A stretch of 64,000 nt of DNA from Natrononativus amylolyticus (GTDB taxonomy: Archaea > Halobacteriota > Halobacteria > Halobacteriales > Natrialbaceae): contig NZ_CP101458.1 in NCBI RefSeq assembly GCF_024362525.1, positions 1,674,001 through 1,738,000 of the forward strand. The letters are read 5' to 3'. Shown here one piece after another: positions 54,326-63,013 of this stretch (position 1 is the first letter of the stretch; every line of letters starts with the position of its first letter). The notes beneath the pieces are model-generated. The model did no database searches, was not told the DNA's origin, and saw only the letters and a list, made by a program, of their open reading frames with translations. The translations under genes were made by a program, and so were the position numbers.

Positions 54326-55507
54326 CTACCGGTCGCGGTCGACGGTTTCGCCGGGTGCGGTGGTGGCGCCGGCGTCGAGTCTGAGGCCGGGCGTGAGGCT
54401 GGTGTTGATTCCCGTTTTGACCTCGTCGCCGGCGACGACGCCGAGTTTGCGCCGGCCGCTCGAGACGCGCTCGCCCTTGACGGTGAGTTTGACGGGAGCA
54501 TCGTCGTGTCGGAGGTTGGCGACGGTGGTGCCGGCGCCGAAGTTGACGTCCCGGCCCAGCACGCTGTCGCCGACGTAGGAGAGGTGGCCGACCGTCGCAC
54601 CGGGCGAGAGCACGCTGTTTTTGATCTCGACGGCGTGACCGACTTTTGCGCCCTCGCCGAGGAGGGTCGCGCCCCGAATGTAGGCGTTCGGGCCGACGGT
54701 GGCGCCCTCGCGGATCAGCGCCGGTCCCTCGACGACGACGCCCGATTCGATCTCAGCACCCGACTCGACGACGACGGGACCCTCGAGGCGGGCGTCCTCG
54801 CTGACTTCGCCGTCAATCCGCCCCTCGAGTTCGTGGAGTTTCCACTCGTTGGCCTCGAGGAGTTCCCAGGGGCGACCGACGTCCATCCACCGCTCGAGGG
54901 TGACCGGGGTCACCGCGTACTCGTCGATCACCCGCGCGAGGACGTCCGTGATCTCGTGTTCGCCCCGGTCGCTCTCGGGCACCTCGAGCCACTCGGCGGC
55001 GTCGGCTGGGAAGGCGTAGGCGCCGGCGTTGGCGAGGTTCGTCGGCGGCTCGCTCGGCTTTTCGACGATGTCGGTGACGGTCCCATCGATCGTGCTGAGC
55101 ACTCCGTAGTTCCGGGGATCGTCGACCTCGAGCGCGCAGACGGCCGGACCGGCCTCGAAGAGCGCGGCGATCGCCGCCGGATCGTAGAGGTTGTCGCCGT
55201 TGAGGACGGCGAACGGCCCGTCGATGTGCTCGCGGGCGGCGGCGACGGCGTGGGCGGTTCCGGCCTGTTCGTCCTGGCGAGCGTAGCGGATCGGCGTCCC
55301 TCGGCGGGCGTCCCCGAAGTAGTTTCGAACGGTGTCGGCCTCGTAGCCGACCACGAGGACGACCTCCGTCGCGCCGGCGTCTACCGCGACGTCGACCGTG
55401 TGGGCGACCAGCGGGCGGTCCGCGACCGGAAGCATCGGTTTCGGAACGTGCGTCGACAGCGGTCGCATCCGGGTTCCCTGCCCGGCGGCCAGAATAACGG
55501 CGTTCAT
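54326..55507 (-). CDS. Sugar-1-phosphate nucleotidyltransferase with left-handed beta-helix domain (GlmU-like)
   Basis: A 393-residue bifunctional enzyme. The N-terminal Rossmann-like domain starts MNAVILAAGQGTRMRPL, with GNDGDNLYD-like NGDNLYDPAAI and the Lys/Trp block (VEKPSEPPT; WMDVGRPWELLE). It makes an NDP-sugar from a sugar-1-phosphate. The C-terminal hexapeptide repeats (EGPALIREGATVGPNAYIRG in pieces) form a left-handed beta-helix, which in GlmU relatives is an acetyltransferase. Substrates in haloarchaea include glucose-1-P or GlcNAc-1-P. It would supply donors for the neighbouring glycan cluster. GTG 55510 is one codon upstream. Confidence 0.9.
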   Translation of the reverse strand: MNAVILAAGQGTRMRPLSTHVPKPMLPVADRPLVAHTVDVAVDAGATEVVLVVGYEADTVRNYFGDARRGTPIRYARQDEQAGTAHAVAAAREHIDGPFAVLNGDNLYDPAAIAALFEAGPAVCALEVDDPRNYGVLSTIDGTVTDIVEKPSEPPTNLANAGAYAFPADAAEWLEVPESDRGEHEITDVLARVIDEYAVTPVTLERWMDVGRPWELLEANEWKLHELEGRIDGEVSEDARLEGPVVVESGAEIESGVVVEGPALIREGATVGPNAYIRGATLLGEGAKVGHAVEIKNSVLSPGATVGHLSYVGDSVLGRDVNFGAGTTVANLRHDDAPVKLTVKGERVSSGRRKLGVVAGDEVKTGINTSLTPGLRLDAGATTAPGETVDRDR

Positions 55508-55583
55508 CACTGCCGGGTGATGCGAGAGCGCGGACAGTAAAGGTGTGGGCCGAACCCAGCGAGTGAGAGACGGGCGGGCGCGG

Positions 55584-57014
55584 CTACCGGTCGCCGAACA
55601 GCAGGTAGCCGACCGCGAGCGTGGCCAGCACCGATCCGATCGTCCACTGGAAGATGGTGTACGCCTCGAACAGCTGGTGGACGGCCCAGCCGACGGCGAA
55701 CGCGAGCATCGCGACGTTCACCTGCTTGTAACGGATCGTTCCGGCGACCGTGCTCCCGACGACCAGCGCCGTGTACGCTAGCCCGGCGACGAGGCCGCCG
55801 CGGAGGAGGATCGAGATGTAGGAGTTGTGCGGCGACCAGGTGCTGTCTCCCGGCATGTACGGCGTGAGCAGCGCCGCCGGGTTGACGGTCCCGGCACCGA
55901 GCAGCAACGGCCCGTCGCGGAACGCCTGTATGCCCGCCCACCAGAGTTCGAAACGGTTGTTCGAACCGATGCCGATGAACTCCGTGTACATCGCGGCGAT
56001 GAACGCGATCAGCCCCGCGACCCCGGACGCGACCGCGAGCGGGACCGCCGATCGTCCGCCAACGACGTAGGCGACGTAGATCCAGAGACAGATCGCCGCC
56101 GCCAGCATCGACGCTCGAGCGTTCGACAGGAAGAGGCCGAGTCCGTTGAGTCCGGCGAGTCCGGCGAACACGACAGCGACCGGCCAGTGACCGTCCCGAA
56201 GCGTCCGGTGGAGTTCGATTACCGCGCCAGCGAACCCCGCGAACGCGACCATTCCGAGGCTGTTCGGGTTCGGGAAGATCGACTGCATCGTGTTGACGTC
56301 GAGTTCGAACCCGGGAACCGACGGCGAACCGTGCCACTGGTAGACGTCGACGAACCAGAACGAGTACTCCCCGACGACGTAGGTCAGTAATCCGAGGATC
56401 ACGACGAGCGCGGAGAACCAGCTCATGAGCCAGAGGAACACCCGCTCGGGAACGAGGCGGGGGACCAGAAGCAGGTTTCCGCCCATGACTACCGCGGCCC
56501 ACACCGGCCACCGGGAGCGCGTACTCGAGGGATCGACTTCGAGCGTGTGGTAGAGAAAGACGCCGACGACGACGGCGAAGCAGGCGATCGCCGCCCACTC
56601 GAGCGGGGTGTACCGATCGACGGCGCCACAGGCGACGAAGAACGTGAGGATGACGAGGAAGACGGCGATGATCTCGAGATTGCGACTCGGTCCGAGGCCG
56701 AGTCCAGGCGTTCGGCTCTGATAGATTACCGCCAGTAAGAGGAACCCTAACCCGGTGACGGTGAGAAAGGCGATTCGCGTCCGGTCGGGGGTTTCGGGCC
56801 CCTGAACGGTGAGGTTCCAGCCGAGCAATACGATCCCGAGCACCACGTACCCCGAGGCGATCTGCCACCCGAGCACGTTACCGGTCGCGTGGGCGACGAA
56901 GACGGCCCCGAGGTACAGCGCGAACAGCGTGTAGATGGTCCAGTTGAGAACCCGCTCGCCCCGCACGCGTACACCCACTCCACCCGCCGCCGGGGTGCGC
57001 TCGATCCCTCCCAT
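55584..57014 (-). CDS. O-antigen ligase/polymerase-like membrane protein
   Basis: A 476-residue membrane protein with about 11-12 helices. The Wzy/WaaL-type blocks are visible: NPNSLGMVAFAGFAGAVIEL, FLSNARASMLAAAI, RFELWWAGIQAFRDGPLLLG and SPHNSYISILLRGG. These fit a role in joining lipid-linked glycans at the outer face. The start is ATG 57014, with a TATA-like GTTTATTGG about 29 bases upstream. It is divergent from the sugar-phosphate transferase gene. Confidence 0.85.
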   Translation of the reverse strand: MGGIERTPAAGGVGVRVRGERVLNWTIYTLFALYLGAVFVAHATGNVLGWQIASGYVVLGIVLLGWNLTVQGPETPDRTRIAFLTVTGLGFLLLAVIYQSRTPGLGLGPSRNLEIIAVFLVILTFFVACGAVDRYTPLEWAAIACFAVVVGVFLYHTLEVDPSSTRSRWPVWAAVVMGGNLLLVPRLVPERVFLWLMSWFSALVVILGLLTYVVGEYSFWFVDVYQWHGSPSVPGFELDVNTMQSIFPNPNSLGMVAFAGFAGAVIELHRTLRDGHWPVAVVFAGLAGLNGLGLFLSNARASMLAAAICLWIYVAYVVGGRSAVPLAVASGVAGLIAFIAAMYTEFIGIGSNNRFELWWAGIQAFRDGPLLLGAGTVNPAALLTPYMPGDSTWSPHNSYISILLRGGLVAGLAYTALVVGSTVAGTIRYKQVNVAMLAFAVGWAVHQLFEAYTIFQWTIGSVLATLAVGYLLFGDR

Positions 57015-57103
57015 TGTCACCCACCACAGTGTTCTCTCCAATAAACATTGGTTTTGAGACATTGCCGTCGAAAATCGTATGGGTTCGTATACAGTCACCG
57101 ATT

Positions 57104-57121
57104 ATGATCGATCACGATCAT
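57104..57121. promoter_or_regulatory. Palindromic operator candidate in polysaccharide promoter region
   Basis: ATGATCG (57104-57110) and CGATCAT (57115-57121) form a perfect inverted repeat with a 4-base spacer, in the 276-base AT-rich gap between divergent glycan genes. A regulator bound here could act on both directions. The gap also holds TATA-like sequences for each gene. Confidence 0.45.
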
Positions 57122-57253
57122 CTTAACAGCCCGAAATCGGACGGTGAGACTCCTGGACGCGGCGTTTCGTCCGACGTCCGTCCAAACCGTGTCGGCATAA
57201 CGTGAATTTCGCGGAGAGTTCTCGTAATTTCTGTACAAATTTGTGTAATGTAA

Positions 57254-57268
57254 AAGCGCTTATGTGAT
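57254..57268 (+). promoter_or_regulatory. TATA box of sugar-phosphate transferase gene
   Basis: AGCGCTTATGTGATC has its AT core about 29 bases before the ATG at 57291, after an A-rich BRE-like AAAAG. It predicts a near-leaderless transcript. Confidence 0.4.
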
Positions 57269-57290
57269 CGCGGGTTGTAATCGCTTGTTA

Positions 57291-58793
57291 ATGCTGACCG
57301 GGTGGCGATATCGAGCGTTTGGGGGAGTCGGAGCGGTGCTGATCGTTATCGCCGCCGTACTGCTGGCGAACCAGGAGGCGACGCAGGTCCTGTTCACCAC
57401 GTACGTCCCGGTGTTCAACAACCTCGATCCGGAGATCCTCGAGGGCGAGGCCCTCGCCTGGGCCGCTGTGCTGAGCGTTCTGGCGATCGGGCTGAGCCTG
57501 ATCCCGCTGTACAAACCCCAGCCGCGCCGGTTCCTCGACACCGTGTTTTTCACCCAGAAACGGGTCGTTGTCGGCGGACTCGCGCTGGCAACACTCGGTT
57601 ACTTCAACTGGTCCTACCGACTCCCGCGTGCGACGCTCACGATGACGATCGGCTTTCTCGTCGTCGCGCTGCCGGCGTGGTTCGTGTGGATTCGGCTTCG
57701 CCCATCGGTCTCGATGGGTCGGACCGTCATCGTCGGCGACGACGTCGAACAGATCCAGCGGGTGATCCCCGAAGTCGACTCGCCGATCATCGGCTACCTC
57801 TGCCCGACCATCGCCGGCACGGTGGCCGACGACCACGTGAACCCCCCCGTCACGGACGGCGGGACCGAACCGAGCGCGCTCGGAGACACCAGAGAGCGCA
57901 GTCTCGAGACCGTCACCGAGGAGATCGACGAACTCGGTCGCATCGGCGCTCTCCCGCGGCTTGGCGGGCTCTCGAGGCTCGAGGACGCGCTCGTCGAGTA
58001 CGACGTCGACACGGTCGTTCTCGCGTTCCGGCGCGCGGATCGTGCTGAGTTCTTCGGTGCGCTGGACGCGTGTCACGAACACGGCGTCAACGTCAAAGTC
58101 CACCGCGACTACGCAGACAGCGTGCTGGTCGCCGACGGGGAGATCGGCGAACTCGTCGACGTCGACCTCGAGCCCTGGGACCCGCAGGACCACCTGTTCA
58201 AACGCGCGTTCGACATCGTCTTCGCCTGGGTCGGTCTGGTCGCACTCTTCCCGGCGATGGTCGTCATCGCGGTCGCGATCAAACTCGACAGCCCGGGACC
58301 GATCCTCTACAGCCAGGAGCGAACCGCCGGCTTCGGGGAGACGTTCCCGATCTACAAGTTCCGGACGATGGTCCCCGAAGGCGAGTCCGCGACCCCCACC
58401 GAGGACGAGGACAACGACCGGATCACGCGCGTCGGACGGCTCCTCCGGAAGACCCACCTGGACGAACTCCCTCAGCTCTGGTCGATCTTCGTCGGCGACA
58501 TGAGCGTCGTCGGCCCGCGCGCCGCCTGGACCGACGAGGAGATGTTGCTCGAGCAGGAGGCCGCCTCGTGGCGAAAGCGGTGGTTCGTCAAACCCGGGCT
58601 GACGGGACTGGCACAGGTGAACGACGCCAAGAGTACGAACCCGCAGGCGAAGCTCCGGTACGACCTCGAGTACATCAGCAAACAGTCGTTCTGGTTCGAC
58701 ATGAAGATCGTCATCAGACAGCTCTGGAACGTCGTCGTCGACGTCACGAGCCTCGCCCGCCCCGCTGGCGACGAGACGACCGCGTCGAAGTAA
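57291..58793 (+). CDS. Polyprenyl-phosphate sugar-phosphate transferase (initiating glycosyltransferase)
   Basis: A 500-residue membrane enzyme of the WbaP/PglC-type family, which moves a sugar-1-phosphate from an NDP-sugar to a lipid phosphate and so starts glycan assembly. Four N-terminal helices (residues about 10-135) and a soluble NAD-binding-like domain (with VDTVVLAFRRADR) precede the catalytic part from about residue 303. That part has SPGPILYSQERTAGFGETF, YKFRTM, RKTHLDELPQLW and GDMSVVGPRAAW. The architecture equals the long, WcaJ-type form. It probably initiates the second glycan cluster here. Confidence 0.92.
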   Translation: MLTGWRYRAFGGVGAVLIVIAAVLLANQEATQVLFTTYVPVFNNLDPEILEGEALAWAAVLSVLAIGLSLIPLYKPQPRRFLDTVFFTQKRVVVGGLALATLGYFNWSYRLPRATLTMTIGFLVVALPAWFVWIRLRPSVSMGRTVIVGDDVEQIQRVIPEVDSPIIGYLCPTIAGTVADDHVNPPVTDGGTEPSALGDTRERSLETVTEEIDELGRIGALPRLGGLSRLEDALVEYDVDTVVLAFRRADRAEFFGALDACHEHGVNVKVHRDYADSVLVADGEIGELVDVDLEPWDPQDHLFKRAFDIVFAWVGLVALFPAMVVIAVAIKLDSPGPILYSQERTAGFGETFPIYKFRTMVPEGESATPTEDEDNDRITRVGRLLRKTHLDELPQLWSIFVGDMSVVGPRAAWTDEEMLLEQEAASWRKRWFVKPGLTGLAQVNDAKSTNPQAKLRYDLEYISKQSFWFDMKIVIRQLWNVVVDVTSLARPAGDETTASK

Positions 58794-58960
58794 CGTGCCA
58801 GCCGCTGTGGCCTCCGGCCGCGGATCCGTGCGGTTCCCACCGGTCGACGGCCACGTTCGCCCGGGTACCGGAACTCGATCGGGTGCAGTTCGATTACCGT
58901 GCTAGCGGCGACTGTCCGCACTTCGAACGACACGGAGGCGGTGGCAAGCGAGAAACACAG

Positions 58961-58971
58961 CTATAATATGA
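58961..58971 (+). promoter_or_regulatory. TATA box of GT2 gene
   Basis: CTATAATATGA is centred about 31 bases before the GTG start at 58997. It lies in a 203-base gap that otherwise holds nothing I recognise. Confidence 0.45.
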
Positions 58972-58996
58972 CCGAATCGAGTGACAGAGTAGTACA

Positions 58997-59869
58997 GTGG
59001 CTCAGGTGACTTCCAGCGACTCCGCTCACACGCCGACCGAGCGGCGTCCACCCGTCTCCGTTCTGCTTACCGTGTACGCCGGAGATCACCCGCCACACGT
59101 CGATGCCGCACTGGAAAGCGTGTTTCGACAGACGTACGAGCCCGCCGAACTCGTCGTCGTGAAAGACGGACCGCTCGATGGGGCACTCGACCGCGTCATC
59201 GAGACGTGGGCAGACGAGTATCCGACCGTCGTCACGGTCCTCGCACTCGAGGAAAACCGCGGGCTCGGGACGGCACTCCAGGTCGGACTCGAGTACTGTT
59301 CGTACGACCTCGTCGCCAGAATGGACGCCGACGACGTCGCCGTGCCCGAACGGCTCGAAAAACAGGTCGAGTTCATGCTCGAGAACCCCACGGTCGACGT
59401 CGTCGGCGGATACGTCGCCGAGTTCGAGACGAATCCGGAGCGGACGAACCGCGTGCGAACGGTCCCGTCATCTCCCCACAGCGTCGCGCGGCAGGCGCCG
59501 TACAAGTGCCCGATAAACCACCCGACGGTCATGTTTCGCAAGCGTTCCGTTCTCGCTGGCGGCGGCTACTCCGAGATGCGGTCGATGCAGGACTACGAAC
59601 TCTGGATGCGGCTGCTCGATCAGGGGTACACGCTCGCAAATCTCCCGGAAGTGCTGGTGAACGCCCGGGCCGGTCGGGGGCTCATCCGGCGTCGAGGTGG
59701 GCTCGAGTACGCGAAAACCGAGTTCGATCTGCAGCGGACGTTCCGCCGGCGGGGTTACATCGGCGTTCCGACGTTTCTGGTGAACGTACTCTCCAGAATT
59801 CCCCTCCGATTGCTGCCGAAACGCATCCGGGCAGCGATCTACTCTCGATTCCTGAGGGATGAGACGTGA
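58997..59869 (+). CDS. Glycosyltransferase family 2
   Basis: A 290-residue GT-A glycosyltransferase. The N-terminus reads PVSVLLTVYAGDHPPHVDAAL, ELVVVKDGP gives the first conserved Asp, and ARMDADDVAVPERL carries the DxD that binds metal and NDP-sugar. The acceptor side has SMQDYELWMRLLDQGY. No membrane helix is present, so it is soluble or peripheral. It starts with GTG 58997, supported by the TATA box. It is separated by 121 bases from the next polysaccharide gene. Confidence 0.9.
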   Translation: MAQVTSSDSAHTPTERRPPVSVLLTVYAGDHPPHVDAALESVFRQTYEPAELVVVKDGPLDGALDRVIETWADEYPTVVTVLALEENRGLGTALQVGLEYCSYDLVARMDADDVAVPERLEKQVEFMLENPTVDVVGGYVAEFETNPERTNRVRTVPSSPHSVARQAPYKCPINHPTVMFRKRSVLAGGGYSEMRSMQDYELWMRLLDQGYTLANLPEVLVNARAGRGLIRRRGGLEYAKTEFDLQRTFRRRGYIGVPTFLVNVLSRIPLRLLPKRIRAAIYSRFLRDET

Positions 59870-59990
59870 GCCCGATCGTACCCGCCAACTCCCGTGTCGG
59901 CTCCCGCAGGGCCGCTGGATCCGCTGTCGCGAACGGCGTCCGTGTCGTCTCGGTCCGGGAGGAGGTCCCCGTGACCGGTTGGTGTTCCAG

Positions 59991-61283
59991 ATGAGTACGA
60001 GCACCCCCGACACTCTCCGCCGTAGCCGTCAGCTGTTCTCTCTCGAGCTAGCACTCGTGTTACTGCTGTGTTACAACATCTACATTTCCGCCAGGTATTT
60101 CGGTGGCGTACTCGAGGGTCTGCCGATCAACTATCTCCTGCTCGCAGCCATCGCAGTGGGTGCAGCCGGCTCGCTGGTTCGGTCGCCGCCGCGAGCTGAG
60201 CAACTGGTCGCGATCGGACTCTTCGCGCTTTTCGTACTGTTTTACGCAGTTTCCGTGCTGTGGAGCAGCGGCGGAAGCTACACCCAGTGGAAGCTGCTCC
60301 GGGTTGTCGTGGTTATCCCGATACTGTTCGTCGGCAGCGTCGCCCTGTTTTCGGGCTCCCCGCGGCGAACCCATCGGTTTTTCGTCCTGTTCGGTATCGC
60401 GGCGGTCGTTCTCAGTACGGAGGTGTTGTACTCCAGGCTCCTGCTCGACCGGGCCGCACACTGGCAGCTGAACGTCAACTACATCCTCATCTCGCGCGTT
60501 CTCGGCGTCGGCGTCCTCGTCTTCACGTACCTCTGCTTCCAGGCCAGCGAACGCTGGCGCCAATTGCTGTACGGATTTCTCTCGCTGTTTAGCTTCGGGG
60601 CCATGTTACAAACCGGCGGGAGAGGGCCGCTGATCGCGCTGCTCGGCGCGCTGTTCGTCTACGGCGGGTGGCTCGCGCTTCGAAGCGACTGGACAATTTC
60701 TCCGAAACAACTGGTGGCCAGCGTCGCGGTCGGCGCAGTCGGCGCCGGTAGCGCTGCCTGGGTGTTCCGGGATTCGAGGACCATCGAGCGGTTGACCAGC
60801 CTGCTCACGTGGAGCGAAGAGCAGAGTGCGAGCAGCCGGGTCGATTACTTCGTCAGTAGCATCCAGTACTGGGCCGACCGCCCGATCCTGGGCCACGGAC
60901 TCGGCGAGTTCCCGCTCCTCTACTACGGCGAAGACATCCGGTACTACCCGCACAACGTCGTACTCGAGATCGCCGTCGAGGCCGGCATCGTCGGGACGGC
61001 GCTGTTCCTGGGACTCGTCGGCTACGTCGTGGCCGTCTCACTCAGTGCGGAGACCGACCGGCCGCTCCTCCACGGCCTCGCGGTTTCGTTTTTCGTGTAC
61101 GTCTTCGCGAACGCGATGGTTACGGGCGATCTCTCGACGAACCGTATCCTCTTCGTTTCCCTCCCGGTGCTCCTGTTCGTCGTCGACGCTCCCGATCCCT
61201 CCGTCGACCGCGAGCGGGACGCGTCGGTCACCGACGGCGACGAGGACCGTGCCCGAACGCCGACGCCTTCAACCGGTAGGTAA
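59991..61283 (+). CDS. O-antigen ligase/polymerase-like membrane protein
   Basis: A 430-residue membrane protein with 11-12 helices and the Wzy/ligase blocks: LQTGGRGPLIALLGALFVYGG (in pieces), SRVDYFVSSIQYWADRPILG and YYPHNVVLEIAVEAGIVG. It is the third such protein in the window and differs in sequence from the other two. The start is ATG 59991 (MSTSTPDTLRRS), since the longer reading upstream is rich in Arg and Cys and unlike protein. It sits between a GT2 and an asparagine-synthase-like gene, all on the plus strand. Confidence 0.85.
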   Translation: MSTSTPDTLRRSRQLFSLELALVLLLCYNIYISARYFGGVLEGLPINYLLLAAIAVGAAGSLVRSPPRAEQLVAIGLFALFVLFYAVSVLWSSGGSYTQWKLLRVVVVIPILFVGSVALFSGSPRRTHRFFVLFGIAAVVLSTEVLYSRLLLDRAAHWQLNVNYILISRVLGVGVLVFTYLCFQASERWRQLLYGFLSLFSFGAMLQTGGRGPLIALLGALFVYGGWLALRSDWTISPKQLVASVAVGAVGAGSAAWVFRDSRTIERLTSLLTWSEEQSASSRVDYFVSSIQYWADRPILGHGLGEFPLLYYGEDIRYYPHNVVLEIAVEAGIVGTALFLGLVGYVVAVSLSAETDRPLLHGLAVSFFVYVFANAMVTGDLSTNRILFVSLPVLLFVVDAPDPSVDRERDASVTDGDEDRARTPTPSTGR

Positions 61284-61312
61284 TTACGACTTACGTGGGT
61301 CTCTCTAGTGAG

Positions 61313-62986
61313 ATGAGGGCTGTCGACGTTCACTGTGCCGACGACTGGGTAACGGTCGGGTCCGCTCACGTATCGACACCGCACGACGCCAGCGAGGTGG
61401 CGAAACGGCTCGACGGAGTGGCCGGGGTGGCGGAGGTCCGCGCGTTCGCGACGGAACTGCGACATCCGTTCGCACTGATCGTCGTCGCTGACGACGCCGT
61501 CCACTGTGTGACCGACCACCTGCGGTCGATCCCGATTTACTACAGTGTTCGCAACGACCGTGTTCGAGTAGGTGACGCCGTTCAGAACCTCGGCGTCGAT
61601 CGGTCGGGTTCGACCGCGACGGTGCAAAGCCAGGCTGAGTTTCTCGCAACCGGATACGTTCACGACGACCGAACGCTGTGTCCGACCGTCGAGCAGACTC
61701 GAGCGGCGACCGTTACGACCGTCGATCGACGGACCGGTGAGGTGTCCACGACCCCGTCCTACGAGTATACGGTCGACCCGGTCGATCGAGGGGACGCCGA
61801 ACTTCGGTCGGAGCTCGTCGCGACTCTCGATACCGTCGTCGAGCGGCTGATTCGAGAGGCCGACGGGCGACAGCTCGTCGTTCCGCTCAGCGGCGGCTAC
61901 GACTCCCGACTGCTCCTCTTGTTGCTGGTGAAACACGGCTACGAGAACGTCCTCACGTACTCTCACGGCCGGCCCGGAAACGCCGAAGCGACGACCGCTC
62001 GAGCGGTCGCCGAGAACCTCTCCGTTCCGTGGCGCTTCGTCGACTACCGGCCGGCGGACTGGCGTTCGCTCGTCCGCTCCGCAGAGTACCAGCGGTACTT
62101 CTCGAGAGCGTTCAACGACGACCGACTGCCGGGGATCGTTCACATGAACTGGCTGGCCGTGCGGCGGCTCACGCGAAACGACGTCGTCGACGACGATTGC
62201 CTCTTCCTTCCGGGTCACACCGCCGCCACGATGGCTGAACACCTCACGGGGGCGTACGAATCCCGCGAGCGGATTCCCCGAGATCGGGTCGTCGATGACC
62301 TCTTCGAGATGAACGTCTGGCTGTGGGATCTCGACGACGAGCTGACGACGATGTTCAGATCGCAGCTGAGCGAACGACTCTCCGTCGACGGAGAACGGCT
62401 GACCCCGACCGAGGCGGCGACCGCCTACGAGCGCTGGGAGTGGCTCGAGCGAGAGTCGAAGTGGATCCATGCTGACCTCGACGTCTACCGCCACTTCGAC
62501 GTCGAGTACCGGGTTCCGTTCTGGGATCGAACGTTCGTCGACTTCTGGCAGACGGTGCCCCTTGCATCGCGCATCGACAAGCGACTCCTCCGGGCGTACA
62601 CGGACGAACTCTACGTGAGATACGGCGGCGTCGATCCCTCCGAGGCGACCGCCACGGAACTCGACTCGGTCGTTCGACGCGGATATTACGCGCTCAGGGA
62701 CACCCCGGTGTTCGACCTTATCCGACCGCTCAACAGCTACCTCCGCTACCGAAAAGACCCGTCCGGGTGGCCGGTCGCTCTCCCGGAGTCGACGTTCGCG
62801 AGGATCTACACCGGGACCGAGAACCGCCACTCGTTTTTCACCCTCGAGGCGCTGGGGCTCCTCGATTTCGCCAGCGGCGACGTGACGATGGCTCCCATCG
62901 GCGGCACGCTCGGGCGGGAATTCGTCGACCGGAGCCGTACCGCAGCCGATCGAACCGCGAAGTGGCGACTCGACGGGAGCCGGTGA
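61313..62986 (+). CDS. Asparagine synthase-like protein lacking the glutaminase Cys
   Basis: A 557-residue protein of the asparagine synthetase superfamily. The synthetase (PP-loop) domain has the ATP loop VPLSGGYDSRLLLLLLV, with SGGYDS at 193-198. The N-terminal ~150 residues correspond to the glutaminase half, but the protein starts MRAVDVHCADD rather than Met-Cys, so the nucleophilic Cys2 is absent. Free ammonia or an amine may replace glutamine, or the domain is only structural. In surface glycan clusters such proteins often amidate sugar acids. GTG 61295 would add six residues. Confidence 0.82.
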   Translation: MRAVDVHCADDWVTVGSAHVSTPHDASEVAKRLDGVAGVAEVRAFATELRHPFALIVVADDAVHCVTDHLRSIPIYYSVRNDRVRVGDAVQNLGVDRSGSTATVQSQAEFLATGYVHDDRTLCPTVEQTRAATVTTVDRRTGEVSTTPSYEYTVDPVDRGDAELRSELVATLDTVVERLIREADGRQLVVPLSGGYDSRLLLLLLVKHGYENVLTYSHGRPGNAEATTARAVAENLSVPWRFVDYRPADWRSLVRSAEYQRYFSRAFNDDRLPGIVHMNWLAVRRLTRNDVVDDDCLFLPGHTAATMAEHLTGAYESRERIPRDRVVDDLFEMNVWLWDLDDELTTMFRSQLSERLSVDGERLTPTEAATAYERWEWLERESKWIHADLDVYRHFDVEYRVPFWDRTFVDFWQTVPLASRIDKRLLRAYTDELYVRYGGVDPSEATATELDSVVRRGYYALRDTPVFDLIRPLNSYLRYRKDPSGWPVALPESTFARIYTGTENRHSFFTLEALGLLDFASGDVTMAPIGGTLGREFVDRSRTAADRTAKWRLDGSR

Positions 62987-63013
62987 GGCTGGCCCGCCGT
63001 GAGAACGGCTGCG

